Below are positions 18,774 to 30,744 of a DNA stretch of 64,000 bases, piece after piece (position 1 is the first letter of the stretch; the number at the start of each line of letters is the position of its first letter). The notes beneath the pieces were generated by a model. That model ran no database searches and was not told where the DNA came from. It worked only from the letters and a program-made list of their open reading frames with translations. Made by a program: the position numbers and the translations under genes. Origin of the DNA: Bacillaceae bacterium SAS-127 (GTDB lineage Bacteria > Bacillota > Bacilli > Bacillales > Domibacillaceae); contig NKXN01000045.1 in NCBI GenBank assembly GCA_002261155.1, positions 1 to 64,000 of the forward strand, in the 5' to 3' direction.

Positions 18774-20408
18774 CTATGATAATAAGCTAAGTGATTCTTC
18801 TCGCAGCTTAAACTTTTGGATTTTCCCTGATGCTGTCATTGGGTATTCTTTCGTAAATACAATATGCTTTGGAATTTTGTGGCGCGAGATCTTTCCTTTG
18901 AAATATTCTTTAATCTCATCTACATCCGCTGTTTCTCCTTCTTTCAAAATAACCCACGCCATCACTTCTTCACCATATTTCGTATCAGGAACACCAATTA
19001 CTTGTGCATCAAGAATTTTTGGGTGTGTGTATAAAAATTCTTCTATTTCACGCGGATAGATATTTTCTCCACCACGAATAATCATATCTTTTAAACGACC
19101 CGTAATCCGAACATATCCCGTTTCATCCATTACGGCCAAATCTCCTGTGTGAAGCCAGCCTTCCTCATCAATGGCTTCATGAGTAGCATCAGGGTTATTA
19201 TAATAGCCTTTCATTACATGATAGCCTCTCGTACATAATTCTCCTTGTACCATCGAAGCAACCGCTTGATTGGTCGTTGGGTCGACGATCTTTACTTCGA
19301 CATCTGGAAGCGCACGACCGACCGTTTCTACTCGAAGCTCAACTGGGTCATTCACACGAGTTTGCGTGATCACTGGTGAAGATTCCGTTTGCCCATAGCA
19401 AATGGTAATCTGTGTCATATTCATTTGGTCCATCACAGATTTCATGACTTCTACCGGACAGTTGGAACCGGCCATGACCCCTGTTCGTAGATGTGACAAG
19501 TTATAGTTTTGAAAATTCGGATGATTCAATTCAGCAATAAACATCGTTGGTACCCCGTGTAGTGCGGTACAATTTTCTTTCTCTACTGTTTGCAAGACCG
19601 CTTCTGGATCAAACTCTTGAATGGGAACCATCGTCGCTCCTACCGTCACGCAGGCAAGTGTCCCGATTACACAACCGAAGCAATGGAAAAACGGCACGGG
19701 AATACAAAGACGATCTTCTTTCGTTAACTCCATACAGCCAGCAATATTAAAGGCGTTATTAATTAAATTGCTATGTGTCAGCATAACTCCCTTAGGAAAA
19801 CCTGTCGTTCCTGAAGTATACTGCATGTTAATGACGTCATGAGGATCAAGGGATTTTGTTCGTTCGTCCAACTCGTCATCACTTACTTGATCAGCCATGT
19901 TTAAAATATCTATCCAATTAAAAGCACCGTTGTATTCTTTCTCACTTAAAATGACGACGTTTTTCAACAGTGGTAGTCGTTTCGATTGTAGCTTTCCAGG
20001 TTCACAAGTATGAAGCTCTGGACAAAGTTCATAAATGGTATCCACATAGGAATTCCCACGATATTCTTCAATTAAAATTAATGTCGTACTCTCGGATTGA
20101 TTGAGTAGATACTCAAGCTCTGCTGTTCGATAGTTCGTATTAACCGTGACAAGTACGGCTCCCATTTTGCCTGTAGCAAACTGAAGCGTCACCCATTCAG
20201 GTACATTTGTCGCCCAAATAGCCGCATGTTCCCCTTTTTCAATGCCAAGAGCCATTAATCCTTTTGCTGCTTTTTGACACAACTCATCAAATTCACTGTA
20301 CGTATAGCGCAGATTACGATCAGAGTACACAAGCGCTTCATGGTGTGGAAGTTGTTTAGCTCTTTCAGTAAGTAATTCCCCTACAGTTTGGTGAATCAAT
20401 TCCGTCAT
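18774..20408 (-). CDS. yngI: Acyl-CoA synthetase (AMP-forming)
   Basis: 544 residues of the ANL superfamily. The AMP-binding signature YTSGTTGFPKGVMLTHSN, GYYNNPDATHEAIDEEGWLH, TGDLAVMDETGYVRITGR and the C-terminal catalytic lysine region TASGKIQKFKLRE are seen. It activates a fatty or branched acid to its CoA ester. The exact substrate is unknown; isovalerate, acetoacetate or a medium-chain acid would all fit the operon. The ATG at 20408 follows GGAAGGATGTT; a longer upstream frame without a ribosome binding site is rejected. Confidence 0.9.
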   Translation of the reverse strand: MTELIHQTVGELLTERAKQLPHHEALVYSDRNLRYTYSEFDELCQKAAKGLMALGIEKGEHAAIWATNVPEWVTLQFATGKMGAVLVTVNTNYRTAELEYLLNQSESTTLILIEEYRGNSYVDTIYELCPELHTCEPGKLQSKRLPLLKNVVILSEKEYNGAFNWIDILNMADQVSDDELDERTKSLDPHDVINMQYTSGTTGFPKGVMLTHSNLINNAFNIAGCMELTKEDRLCIPVPFFHCFGCVIGTLACVTVGATMVPIQEFDPEAVLQTVEKENCTALHGVPTMFIAELNHPNFQNYNLSHLRTGVMAGSNCPVEVMKSVMDQMNMTQITICYGQTESSPVITQTRVNDPVELRVETVGRALPDVEVKIVDPTTNQAVASMVQGELCTRGYHVMKGYYNNPDATHEAIDEEGWLHTGDLAVMDETGYVRITGRLKDMIIRGGENIYPREIEEFLYTHPKILDAQVIGVPDTKYGEEVMAWVILKEGETADVDEIKEYFKGKISRHKIPKHIVFTKEYPMTASGKIQKFKLREESLSLLS

Positions 20409-20431
20409 AACATCCTTCCCCCTCTTTTCAA

Positions 20432-21574
20432 TTAGCAACCTAGGTGACGAGCGATGACTAATCGTTGAATTTCCGAAGTGCCTTCTCCGATTTCAAGCAG
20501 CTTAGCGTCACGTAAATATCTTTCAACGTCATATTCACGCATGTAGCCATATCCGCCATGAATTTGAATCGCTTGGTTACTTGCACGGAAGCTAGTTTCT
20601 GAGGCAAATAGTTTAGCCATCGCTGCTTCCTTACCAAACGGTTTCCCTTGGTCTTTCAACCAAGCCGCCTTATGTACAAGCGTACGAGCCAGCTCAATTT
20701 CAGTAGCCATATCAGCAAGCTTAAATTGAATCGCTTGAAACTTAGAGATTGATTGGCCAAACTGCACTCTTTCTTTTGAATATTGCAACGCTTTTTCAAA
20801 AGCTGCTTGAGCAATACCTACCGCAAGAGCTGCAATGGAAATACGACCGCCATCTAGCGTAAATAAAAATTGGCTAAATCCCTTTTTGTTATCACCTAAC
20901 AAGTTTTCCTTTGGTACACGGACATTTTCCAAAACAATTTCACAAGTATTGGATCCACGAACACCCATTTTGTCATAATTACAAGAGATCGTAACCCCTG
21001 GTGTGTCTGTTGGAACAATGATAGCAGATACGATGTTTTTTCCGTCTTCTCTCTTACCTGTAACAGCTGTTACAATAATTTGACGAGCGTAACCAGCGTT
21101 CGTAATCCAACACTTTTCGCCATTAATGACGTATTCATCACCCTCTAGAACCGCTTTCGTTCTAGTTCCACCAGCATCTGAACCAGCGTTAGGCTCCGTT
21201 AACCCGAAAGAACCTAATGTTTCTCCTTTCGCCATCGGCACGAGCCATTCCTGCTTTTGTTCTTCCGTTCCAAAGTAATAAATCGGGCTTGCTCCAAGGC
21301 TAATGGCTGCTGCGTAACTTAAGCCCGTTCCGCCACAAGCTTTACCAATTTCTTCAACAGCAATCGCGTATGATATAGTATCTCCGCCTACTCCGCCATA
21401 TTCTTCAGGAAATGGAATACCTAGCAATCCAAGCTCAGCCATTTTTTGAAATGTTTCATAGCGAAATTCTGATGTTTCATCCAAATGTTGAGCATGAGGC
21501 TTAATCTCCTTTTCAGCAAAATCCTTCACCATTTCTTTTAACATTTGTTGTTCTTTCGTTAATTCAAAGTTCAT
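20432..21574 (-). CDS. yngJ: Acyl-CoA dehydrogenase, probable isovaleryl-CoA dehydrogenase
   Basis: 380 residues, FAD enzyme. It oxidises acyl-CoA to enoyl-CoA and passes electrons to ETF. The first signature [53 protein letters not shown] and the C-terminal [20 protein letters not shown] are visible, and the [16 protein letters not shown] end contains the usual catalytic glutamate. The operon suggests isovaleryl-CoA, the leucine intermediate, as substrate. It is the first gene of the operon, with a promoter and palindromic operator directly upstream. Confidence 0.92.
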   Translation of the reverse strand: MNFELTKEQQMLKEMVKDFAEKEIKPHAQHLDETSEFRYETFQKMAELGLLGIPFPEEYGGVGGDTISYAIAVEEIGKACGGTGLSYAAAISLGASPIYYFGTEEQKQEWLVPMAKGETLGSFGLTEPNAGSDAGGTRTKAVLEGDEYVINGEKCWITNAGYARQIIVTAVTGKREDGKNIVSAIIVPTDTPGVTISCNYDKMGVRGSNTCEIVLENVRVPKENLLGDNKKGFSQFLFTLDGGRISIAALAVGIAQAAFEKALQYSKERVQFGQSISKFQAIQFKLADMATEIELARTLVHKAAWLKDQGKPFGKEAAMAKLFASETSFRASNQAIQIHGGYGYMREYDVERYLRDAKLLEIGEGTSEIQRLVIARHLGC

Positions 21575-21607
21575 TATTGCTCCCCCTTTGTTTTGAATAA
21601 TGAAAAA

Positions 21608-21626
21608 ATTGTACAGACTAGTCGGT
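21608..21626 (-). promoter_or_regulatory. Operator and -10 element before yngJ
   Basis: A 14-bp imperfect palindrome, ACAGACTAGTCGGT on the plus strand (21613-21626), abuts TACAAT (21608-21613, minus strand). A weak -35 would be on its other side. This position between promoter elements is typical of TetR-family repression, and a TetR gene lies just upstream. Confidence 0.65.
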
Positions 21627-21653
21627 CTTTTTTTGTCGAATTAATAGCCAGCT

Positions 21654-22289
21654 TCAATTCACCGGCTGACTTTTAAGTAAGTATTTTGTAATATTTGGAT
21701 CATTCATCCCTTGTTCTGTCATCAAAGCATGAATCAGTAAATCGTTAAAAATCTCCCCAATTTGTTCCATTGTTAATTTTCCGTCTTTCTTAAACCATTT
21801 GTATGTCCAATTGACCATACCAATGATCGCCATCGTCGATATTTCCGCAGACACTTCGGTACGAAAATCGCCGCTTTCTTGCCCTTCTAGGATGACTTGC
21901 AAAATCACTTTTCGGTACGCATCTCGTTTTTCGTTAATCTGTTGCTCAAAATCCCCTTTTAAATACGTACTTTCTTGATAGAAAACAGTGATATGTGGCT
22001 TATAAAGATCAAATACTTTCGTGAAAGACATAATGATGGCACATAACCTAGAAACAGGCGTGTTGTAATTATCATATGCTTCTTTCGCTCGATCTAACAC
22101 ATAAGAAATAAAAACATCATGGATGTGGTACAACAATTCGTCTTTAGACTTGAAATTGTGATAAAATCCCCCTTTCGATGTTCCGCATTCTTCCACAATT
22201 TGATCCACTGTTACTCCGTGATACCCATGTTTCTCAAACATGACGAGAGAAGTATCAACTATTCTTTGTTTCAAAGTTTTTTTTGTCAT
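21654..22289 (-). CDS. TetR-family regulator of the yng operon (probable)
   Basis: 211 residues. The N-terminal TetR helix-turn-helix (about 6-52) includes HGYHGVTVDQIVEECGTSKG and GFYHNFKSKDELLYHI. The C-terminal half is a helical ligand-binding domain with an aromatic stretch MVNWTYKWFKKDGKL. It is on the same strand as, and 79 bases before, yngJ, whose promoter carries a palindrome of the right kind. A repressor relieved by an acyl-CoA, like FadR of B. subtilis or LiuQ-type regulators, is a reasonable inference. The ATG at 22289 follows AAAGGATGG; an ATG 9 bases earlier overlaps that site. Confidence 0.85.
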   Translation of the reverse strand: MTKKTLKQRIVDTSLVMFEKHGYHGVTVDQIVEECGTSKGGFYHNFKSKDELLYHIHDVFISYVLDRAKEAYDNYNTPVSRLCAIIMSFTKVFDLYKPHITVFYQESTYLKGDFEQQINEKRDAYRKVILQVILEGQESGDFRTEVSAEISTMAIIGMVNWTYKWFKKDGKLTMEQIGEIFNDLLIHALMTEQGMNDPNITKYLLKSQPVN

Positions 22290-22438
22290 AAAGACCATCC
22301 TTTAACTGTATATTACCATAATCGTCATATTACTGACAAATGATTTATCAGAAAATAAAAAATAATAAGTAATTAAAACTATATTTTTATGCTACTATTT
22401 ATTTATTTTTTCTTTTGGAACAGGTCATAATGGGCTAT

Positions 22439-22484
22439 AAAAGGTCTGACTGTACCGATAGAACTGATGAAGCCAGACCTTTTT
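22439..22484 (-). terminator. Terminator of spoVK
   Basis: AAAAGGTCTG (22439-22448) pairs with CAGACCTTTT (22474-22483), flanked by A/T tracts in both directions, 16 bases past the spoVK stop. The rest of 22300-22438 is AT-rich with no gene seen. Confidence 0.8.
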
Positions 22485-22499
22485 AGCTAATTCAGCCAA

Positions 22500-23435
22500 T
22501 CAATAGCTAATATCACAAGAACGAATTAACATTAGGTCCTGGTAATGATAATTGCTTTCTTTAAGTAATCGTACGGCATGTGAACGCATCGCTTTTTCTA
22601 TTAAATTTCGGACGTACCTGCCGTTTGAAAAAGAAGATGGATTTTTTTCTTTAATAAACATAAAGTGCTCTCGCATTTTGATTTTGGCTTCGGGACTTAG
22701 TTGATATTGTTTTTCCGCTGTAATTTTTTCGGCAATTTCCATCAATTGATCTGGCTCATAATCAGGAAATTGAAAAACAAATGGGAAACGAGATTCTAAT
22801 CCTGGATTTAAGGTGAAAAAATGATCCATTTCTTTTGGATAACCAGCTAAAATGAGGATGAAATCATTTTGCTTATCCTCCATATGCTTGACAAGCGTAT
22901 CAATCGCTTCTTTCCCAAAATCCTTCTCTCCACCTCTTCCTAACGAATAAGCCTCATCGATAAACAAAATGCCCCCCATTGCTTTTTTAATTAAATCTCT
23001 TGTTTTTTGTGCGGTATGCCCGATATATTCTCCTACTAAATCCGCTCGTTCCGCTTCAATCAAATGACCTTTAGATAGCACTTTCATTTCGAAAAACAAA
23101 CGGCCAATAATACGAGCGACCGTTGTTTTTCCTGTTCCTGGGTTGCCTTTGAACATCATATGAAGCACTTGACTTCCAGACTTTAAACCACTCGCTTCCC
23201 TTTTTCTATTAATATAAATCCAGGCATATATTTCTCTAATCATCTTCTTCAACTCATCAAGCCCTATTAAGGCATCTAATTCATTTTCAATACTTTTTAA
23301 GACGGCATGTTCATTGGAATTCGACCATTCAAACGGTTTTTCTTGGCGAGTTGGTTGTTGTTCGATACGATCGTTTTTTGTATGCAGCACAACCTTAATT
23401 TGCCCATTCTCTTTCATTCGTATTGGCTGCTTCAT
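22500..23435 (-). CDS. spoVK: SpoVK, stage V sporulation AAA ATPase
   Basis: 311 residues of the CbbX/SpoVK AAA+ family. The P-loop is KGNPGTGKTT (96-105); Walker B is GGILFIDEAYSL; GLESRFPFVFQFPDY carries the arginine finger. Strong block similarity to B. subtilis SpoVK runs over the whole ATPase domain (GHLIEAERADLVGEYIGHTA). It is needed for spore maturation in B. subtilis; its target is unknown. The ATG at 23435 has GGGGTGG upstream; an earlier ATG lacks such a site. In B. subtilis spoVK neighbours hflX; here the leucine operon lies between them. Confidence 0.93.
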   Translation of the reverse strand: MKQPIRMKENGQIKVVLHTKNDRIEQQPTRQEKPFEWSNSNEHAVLKSIENELDALIGLDELKKMIREIYAWIYINRKREASGLKSGSQVLHMMFKGNPGTGKTTVARIIGRLFFEMKVLSKGHLIEAERADLVGEYIGHTAQKTRDLIKKAMGGILFIDEAYSLGRGGEKDFGKEAIDTLVKHMEDKQNDFILILAGYPKEMDHFFTLNPGLESRFPFVFQFPDYEPDQLMEIAEKITAEKQYQLSPEAKIKMREHFMFIKEKNPSSFSNGRYVRNLIEKAMRSHAVRLLKESNYHYQDLMLIRSCDISY

Positions 23436-23548
23436 CTTGACCACCCCATACACTTTGACGTAATTCGTCGAAATACGTCTTAATTTGCGCTTTCCCGAGA
23501 AATAATTTCCCTCTCCCCATTCTATTCATGGAAAATGCAAACCATACA

Positions 23549-23572
23549 TAAAAGACAGCCGAAGCTGCCTTT
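23549..23572 (-). terminator. Terminator of the symporter gene
   Basis: AAAGACAGC and GCTGCCTTT pair around CGAA, giving a TTCG tetraloop on the minus strand followed by TTTT. It lies just past the symporter stop. Confidence 0.75.
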
Positions 23573-23575
23573 TCA

Positions 23576-24901
23576 TTAATATAACTTTCTATATTCTAAT
23601 AAAGATTGGTGAACGGTTTTGCGTAAATACCATAAGGCAATTAAGTTCGGAATAATCATCAAACCGTTGAAAAAGTCGGCCAGTTCCCAAACTAAGTCCA
23701 CTTGATGAATCGCTGATCCAATCACGATAAATACTAACACGATGATCCGATAAGGCACTACACCTTTATCTTTCCATAAATATTTAATATTTAGTTCTCC
23801 GAAATAAGCCCAACCAAGGATCGTTGTGAAGGCGAAAAATAATAAACAAATGGCAATAAATATTTGTCCAGCCGTACCGAAGCTAGTGATAAAGCTTTGT
23901 TGTGTTAAAGCAACCCCTGTTTCACCCGTTTGATAGGCACCAGAAACTAAAATCACTAATGCGGTGACTGTACAAATAATAATCGTGTCAATAAGTACCC
24001 CTAAAATGGCTACTAAACCTTGCTCCGCTGGATGACGAACATTCGCTGTCGCATGAGCATGAGGAGTAGACCCCATCCCAGCCTCGTTAGAAAACAGACC
24101 TCGTGCTACGCCGTAACGGATCGCTTCCTTAATCGTCGCTCCAAGCACTCCGCCGCCTGCCGCCTCTAATTGAAAGGCCGACTTAAAGATCATTTCAAAC
24201 ACTGGGATGATTTCATGTTTAAATTGAAAGAGTAGAATGATACTTCCGATGATGTATAGGAGAGCCATGATAGGCACCGTTTTCTCGGCAAAAGCAGCTA
24301 TTCTTTTAATTCCACCAAACAAGACGAAACCGACAAACAAAGCAACAATAATCCCAATATAAATAGACGGAATCGGTAACAAATCTTTAAAGCCTGCTGC
24401 GATAGAATTCGATTGCACCATATTCCCAATAAAACCTAATGCTAATATGATAAAAATAGCAAATAAGATCGCCAACTTTTTACTGCCGACTCCCTTATCT
24501 AAATAATAGGCCGGACCACCAAGGTATTCTCCATTTCGTTCTTCACGATATTTTTGAGCAAGCACGGCTTCAGCAAAAATCGTCGCCATTCCTAAAAAGG
24601 AACTCACCCACATCCAAAAGATCGCTCCCGGTCCCCCAGCCGCAATCGCGGTTGCTACACCGGCAAGATTTCCCGTTCCTACTTGCCCGGCTACTGCAGT
24701 TGATAAAGCTTGAAAAGAGGAAAGCCCTTTTTCCTTCTCCCCATTTTTTTTAAATACGACTTTAAACGCACGAGAAATTTGTGTCAACTGCACAAACTTC
24801 AATTTGAACGTATAATAGACGCCCGTTCCAAGTAGAGAGATGATTAATACCCATCCCCATAGAAATTCATTAATAACTGATACTACTTTAAACAAATCCA
24901 A
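23576..24901 (-). CDS. Sodium:alanine/glycine symporter (AGCS family)
   Basis: 441 residues with about ten or eleven membrane helices. The family signature GQVGTGNLAGVATAIAAGGPGA (about residues 72-93) and SNEAGMGSTPHAHATANVRHP are clear. It should bring alanine, glycine or a related amino acid into the cell with sodium. Several paralogues exist in Bacillus (alsT, glnT and others), so no symbol is given. The start is TTG at 24901 with AAGGAGC 9 bases ahead. It stands alone between spoVK and hfq with its own terminator. Confidence 0.9.
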   Translation of the reverse strand: MDLFKVVSVINEFLWGWVLIISLLGTGVYYTFKLKFVQLTQISRAFKVVFKKNGEKEKGLSSFQALSTAVAGQVGTGNLAGVATAIAAGGPGAIFWMWVSSFLGMATIFAEAVLAQKYREERNGEYLGGPAYYLDKGVGSKKLAILFAIFIILALGFIGNMVQSNSIAAGFKDLLPIPSIYIGIIVALFVGFVLFGGIKRIAAFAEKTVPIMALLYIIGSIILLFQFKHEIIPVFEMIFKSAFQLEAAGGGVLGATIKEAIRYGVARGLFSNEAGMGSTPHAHATANVRHPAEQGLVAILGVLIDTIIICTVTALVILVSGAYQTGETGVALTQQSFITSFGTAGQIFIAICLLFFAFTTILGWAYFGELNIKYLWKDKGVVPYRIIVLVFIVIGSAIHQVDLVWELADFFNGLMIIPNLIALWYLRKTVHQSLLEYRKLY

Positions 24902-24955
24902 TGTAATCTGCTCCTTACCATAGTTGTCTATCTATTTTACATGATTTTGACCAAA

Positions 24956-24985
24956 TAAAAAACGTGTACATAGTAAATGTACACG
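24956..24985 (-). terminator. Terminator of hfq
   Basis: CGTGTACAT and ATGTACACG pair around a 5-base loop and are followed by TTTTTT on the minus strand, 12 bases after the hfq stop. Confidence 0.9.
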
Positions 24986-24996
24986 CCTCTATTTGT

Positions 24997-25230
24997 TTAT
25001 TCTTGATCATCTAAAGAAATTTGTACGTTTCTTTGAGGAGCAAAAGTAGAAATCGCATGCTTATACACTAATTGTTGCTTACCATCTGATTCAAATAATA
25101 CCGTAAAATTGTCAAAGCCCTTTATATAACCACGCAATTGAAATCCATTTAACAAAAATACAGTAACCATTGTAGCGTCTTTTCTTAATTGGTTTAATAT
25201 TTGATCTTGGATATTGATGCCTTGTTTCAT
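24997..25230 (-). CDS. hfq: Hfq, RNA chaperone
   Basis: 77 residues, an LSm protein that forms hexamers and binds small RNAs and A-rich tails. The Sm1 region has [20 protein letters not shown] and the Sm2 region has [11 protein letters not shown], the family's KHAIST signature. The N-terminus [18 protein letters not shown] is typical for Bacillus. It follows miaA, as in most bacteria, with GAGGAGG ahead of its ATG. Confidence 0.97.
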   Translation of the reverse strand: MKQGINIQDQILNQLRKDATMVTVFLLNGFQLRGYIKGFDNFTVLFESDGKQQLVYKHAISTFAPQRNVQISLDDQE

Positions 25231-25269
25231 GTTTAATCCTCCTCTTTCTATCTATACTTTAGTATAATT

Positions 25270-26223
25270 CTATTTCAAATGCAGCTTTCCTGCTATGAAA
25301 TCCGAAATTTCGTTAATTTTTTTCGATCTACTTTCCTCTTCCGACAGATCGAACCAATGGACGTTCATTTTATTACGAAACCAAGTCAATTGACGTTTAG
25401 CATATCGTCTTGAGTTTTGTTTCAACTGCTCTACCGCTTCTTCTAATGTTACTTCGTTGCGAAAATAGCTAAATAGCTCTTTATAACCGATCGCTTGAAC
25501 CGCTTGTCCTTCTCTAATCCCTTTATCCCACAAGCCTTTGACTTCTTCAAGCAATCCTTCATCCATCATTTGATCAATTCTATCGTTAATTCGCTCGTAT
25601 AAAAGCGCGCGATCCATCGTTAAACCGATAATGACGGTATCGTATAAAAGATCTGGCTGCTGTTCTGCCTGATACTCCGACATCTTCTTTCCGGTTGTGC
25701 GATAAATTTCAAGTGCGCGAATCACCCGTCGAACATTATTAGGATGAATATGATTAGCGGCCTCCGGATCGACTGACACTAACTCCTCATACAGCGCTTG
25801 TTTACCGCGACTGTCCACTTCCTTTTCCAAATCTAAGCGAAACTGATCGTCCTTTCCTCTATCAGAAAAATGGTAGTCATAAATAACCGATTGTATATAA
25901 AGACCCGTTCCTCCAACGATCATTGACAACTTTCCTGTTGATGAAATATCTGTAATTTTCTCTCGCACAATCGTTTGGAATTCAGCCGTTGAAAAAGATT
26001 CATCTGGATCTTTAATATTTAACAAATGGTGAGGAATCCCTTCCATTTCAGCTTCTTTAATCTTAGCGGTACCTATATCCATTCCACGATAGATTTGCAT
26101 GGAGTCCCCACTAATAATCTCTCCATTAAAACGGTGGGCTAACTCAATGCTGAGAGCGGTCTTACCAACGGCCGTCGGACCGATCAGCACGATCAATTTT
26201 TCTCGATGTTGCAATCTCTTCAC
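25270..26223 (-). CDS. miaA: tRNA dimethylallyltransferase
   Basis: 317 residues. It adds the isopentenyl group to A37 of tRNAs reading UNN codons; MiaB, encoded at 43.7 kb, then adds the methylthio group. The P-loop is LIGPTAVGKTALS (13-25), the substrate motif ISGDSMQIYRGMDIGTAK, then RRVIRALEIY and the C-terminal RRYAKRQLTWFRN. The frame starts with GTG at 26223 beside AAAAGG, which is rather close; a nearby TTG could serve instead, changing only a few residues. Confidence 0.95.
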   Translation of the reverse strand: MKRLQHREKLIVLIGPTAVGKTALSIELAHRFNGEIISGDSMQIYRGMDIGTAKIKEAEMEGIPHHLLNIKDPDESFSTAEFQTIVREKITDISSTGKLSMIVGGTGLYIQSVIYDYHFSDRGKDDQFRLDLEKEVDSRGKQALYEELVSVDPEAANHIHPNNVRRVIRALEIYRTTGKKMSEYQAEQQPDLLYDTVIIGLTMDRALLYERINDRIDQMMDEGLLEEVKGLWDKGIREGQAVQAIGYKELFSYFRNEVTLEEAVEQLKQNSRRYAKRQLTWFRNKMNVHWFDLSEEESRSKKINEISDFIAGKLHLK

Positions 26224-26316
26224 TGCCTTTTATGCTTTTTTCTTATCGTATCATATGTTTGAGTACTTGTTGAGGATAATAATCCATTCTCACCACTTTT
26301 TTCACTTCTAAACATC

Positions 26317-26369
26317 AAAAAGAACGATCCAAAAATAAAGTGGCAATCACTCATTAGATCGTTCTTTTT
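26317..26369 (-). terminator. Terminator of glpD
   Basis: AAAAAGAACGATC (26317-26329) pairs perfectly with GATCGTTCTTTTT (26357-26369) across a 27-base loop, 11 bases past the glpD stop. Confidence 0.83.
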
Positions 26370-26379
26370 ATTTACGTCA

Positions 26380-28032
26380 TTACAGTTGCACTTCTACAGG
26401 TGTCTCGGCATCTTTAATTTCTTGATCTAACTCTGCTTCATAACGAGTCGCTGTTTGTTCATCCCAACCAAGCCGTTTAGCCATTAGTTGAATAATATCC
26501 TTTTTGTATGTTTTCGCCCATTCAATATTGAAAAACACTGCACCCGTACGACGAATGAAAAAGTCCACTGGTTTCGCGACCATCTCATGCTGGATCGCAT
26601 AAACAATTTGGGCATAAATATCTGTAGGTAAAGCTTGTTGCTCGTTAGTAGCGGCAATCTTGAACAATTCATCTACGTTGGAGCCGTACATTTGAGTCAG
26701 CTTTCTTCCTTGTTCTTTCGTTAAACCAAAGGAAACCGCTTCATTTTCTTTTTTATGAATGAAAAATTCAAAATTACTAGAACCGCCCACATCTCCTCCT
26801 GAAATCGGCATGTGGAGCGTTTGAACAGCTTTAAAGGATTTACCTTCTTCCGCTGATAATCGTTGAGAAACTAGATCCACGACCATTTCTGCCATTTTAC
26901 GATATCCTGTCAGCTTCCCACCAGCAATCGTAATGAGTCCACTATCTCCTTCCCAAATTTCATCTTTACGGGAGATTTCAGAAGGGTCCTTTCCTTCTTC
27001 ATAAATAAGTGGACGAACACCTGCCCAACTTGATTCCACATCACTTGCTTCTACTTTCACTTCAGGGAACATGTAACGGATCGCCTTTAAAATATAATCT
27101 CTATCCTCAGCTAACATTTTAGGGTTAGCTGTATCTTTATCAAAGAACGTGTCCGTTGTCCCTACATACGCTTTTCCGTCACGAGGGATCGCAAAAATCA
27201 TTCGACCATCTGGCGTATCGAAGTAGACCGCTTGACGAAGTGGAAACTTCGACTGATCAATGACGATATGCACACCTTTTGTTAATCGTAAATTTTTATT
27301 ATTAACCGAATAGTCTTTCTTCCGCACGGCATCTACCCATGGTCCTGCGGCATTGACAACTTTCTTCGCGTGAATATCGATCATTTCGCCTGTCAATAAA
27401 TCTTTCGCTTGAATCCCAATGATTTTCTTCTGGTCATAAAGGAAGTCTTCTGCTTTCATATAGTTGATGGCAAGCACGCCTTCCGCTACCGCTTTTTTCA
27501 TCACTTCAATCGTGAGTCGAGCATCATCTGTGCGATATTCTACATAATAGCCGCCACCAACTAGCCCATCCTTTTTCACTAACGGCTCTTTATTTAATGT
27601 TTCATTAACCGATAACATCGTTCTTCTTTCTGATTTCTTCACCCCTGCTAAAAAGTCATACACTCTTAAGCCAATACCCGTTGAAAATTTGCCGAACGTT
27701 CCACCTTTATGTAGCGGGAGCAGCATCCATTCTGGCGTCGTCACATGAGGTCCATTTTCGTACACAACGGCTCTCTCTTTTCCGACTTCAGCCACCATTT
27801 TCACTTCAAACTGTTTTAAATAACGAAGACCACCATGTACGAGCTTCGTTGAGCGACTAGATGTCCCAGCTGCAAAGTCTTGCATTTCCACTACCGCTAC
27901 TTTCATGCCACGTGTCGCTGCATCTAAAGCAATCCCGGAACCAGTAATCCCTCCACCGATCACCACTAAATCATAAGTTGTTGATTGTAAATGATTTAAC
28001 ATTTCTTTTCTTTGTACATTTGAAAAATTCAT
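26380..28032 (-). CDS. glpD: Glycerol-3-phosphate dehydrogenase, aerobic
   Basis: 550 residues. A membrane-associated FAD enzyme that oxidises glycerol 3-phosphate to dihydroxyacetone phosphate and feeds electrons to the quinone pool. The dinucleotide fold is [20 protein letters not shown] (23-42), followed by [15 protein letters not shown], the family block near residue 60. [11 protein letters not shown] and [12 protein letters not shown] are further FAD-domain blocks, and the helical C-terminal domain is complete. It has its own leader with a terminator-like hairpin, as expected for control by GlpP. Confidence 0.95.
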   Translation of the reverse strand: MNFSNVQRKEMLNHLQSTTYDLVVIGGGITGSGIALDAATRGMKVAVVEMQDFAAGTSSRSTKLVHGGLRYLKQFEVKMVAEVGKERAVVYENGPHVTTPEWMLLPLHKGGTFGKFSTGIGLRVYDFLAGVKKSERRTMLSVNETLNKEPLVKKDGLVGGGYYVEYRTDDARLTIEVMKKAVAEGVLAINYMKAEDFLYDQKKIIGIQAKDLLTGEMIDIHAKKVVNAAGPWVDAVRKKDYSVNNKNLRLTKGVHIVIDQSKFPLRQAVYFDTPDGRMIFAIPRDGKAYVGTTDTFFDKDTANPKMLAEDRDYILKAIRYMFPEVKVEASDVESSWAGVRPLIYEEGKDPSEISRKDEIWEGDSGLITIAGGKLTGYRKMAEMVVDLVSQRLSAEEGKSFKAVQTLHMPISGGDVGGSSNFEFFIHKKENEAVSFGLTKEQGRKLTQMYGSNVDELFKIAATNEQQALPTDIYAQIVYAIQHEMVAKPVDFFIRRTGAVFFNIEWAKTYKKDIIQLMAKRLGWDEQTATRYEAELDQEIKDAETPVEVQL

Positions 28033-28067
28033 GATGATTTCCCTCCATTGTTTGACGATAAAAACAC

Positions 28068-28148
28068 AAAAAGAGACCTATCGAAACATAGCAAAACAGG
28101 TGCTATGAAGACAGGTCTCTCTCATTCTCTAGACAATTTATTAACTTG
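28068..28148 (-). promoter_or_regulatory. GlpP-type antitermination leader of glpD
   Basis: On the minus strand AGAGACCT pairs with AGGTCTCT (28113-28120 and 28072-28079), with an inner CATAGC/GCTATG arm, and TTTTT follows: a terminator before glpD. Upstream lies ACAATTTATTAACTTG (plus-strand 28133-28148), which differs by one base from the equivalent position of the glpF leader. A TATAAT box (28154-28159) sits before it. GlpP with glycerol 3-phosphate would prevent termination. Confidence 0.78.
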
Positions 28149-28169
28149 TCTCTATTATACTATACTTCT

Positions 28170-30508
<2,339 letters not shown>

Positions 30509-30542
30509 AGCAATACATCCCCTTTTCAATGAAATGAAAAAA

Positions 30543-30624
30543 AGAGAACAAAAAAACACAACTTACCCCTATCGCGGGATTCAGTTGTGATTCTCAATGT
30601 TCTCTCTCACAAATTATTAACTTG
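30543..30624 (-). promoter_or_regulatory. GlpP-type antitermination leader of glpFK
   Basis: AGAGAACA and TGTTCTCT (plus-strand 30543-30550 and 30598-30605) close a long hairpin with an inner ACAACT/AGTTGT arm. The minus strand then reads TTTTTT. ACAAATTATTAACTTG at 30609-30624 matches the glpD leader with one difference, consistent with a shared GlpP contact. Confidence 0.78.
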
Positions 30625-30629
30625 GCTAT

Positions 30630-30658
30630 ATATTAAAACGTACTGAAAGCGTTGTCAA
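30630..30658 (-). promoter_or_regulatory. glpFK promoter with overlapping cre site
   Basis: Minus strand TTGACA (30653-30658), 17-base spacer, TAATAT (30630-30635). CTGAAAGCGTTGTCAA (30643-30658) resembles the CcpA cre consensus with two deviations and covers the -35, which fits glucose repression of glycerol use. Confidence 0.75.
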
Positions 30659-30684
30659 CGTTTTTTAACAAAATAGGGCTTTTT

Positions 30685-30713
30685 TTGAACTTCTCTTTTT
30701 ATAATGTTATAAT
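30685..30713 (+). promoter_or_regulatory. Promoter of the ppk2 gene
   Basis: TTGAAC (30685-30690), a 17-base spacer and TATAAT (30708-30713), 31 bases before the start codon. Confidence 0.75.
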
Positions 30714-30744
30714 ATTCCTATGATTAAAGAAGGAGAGAAGATAG

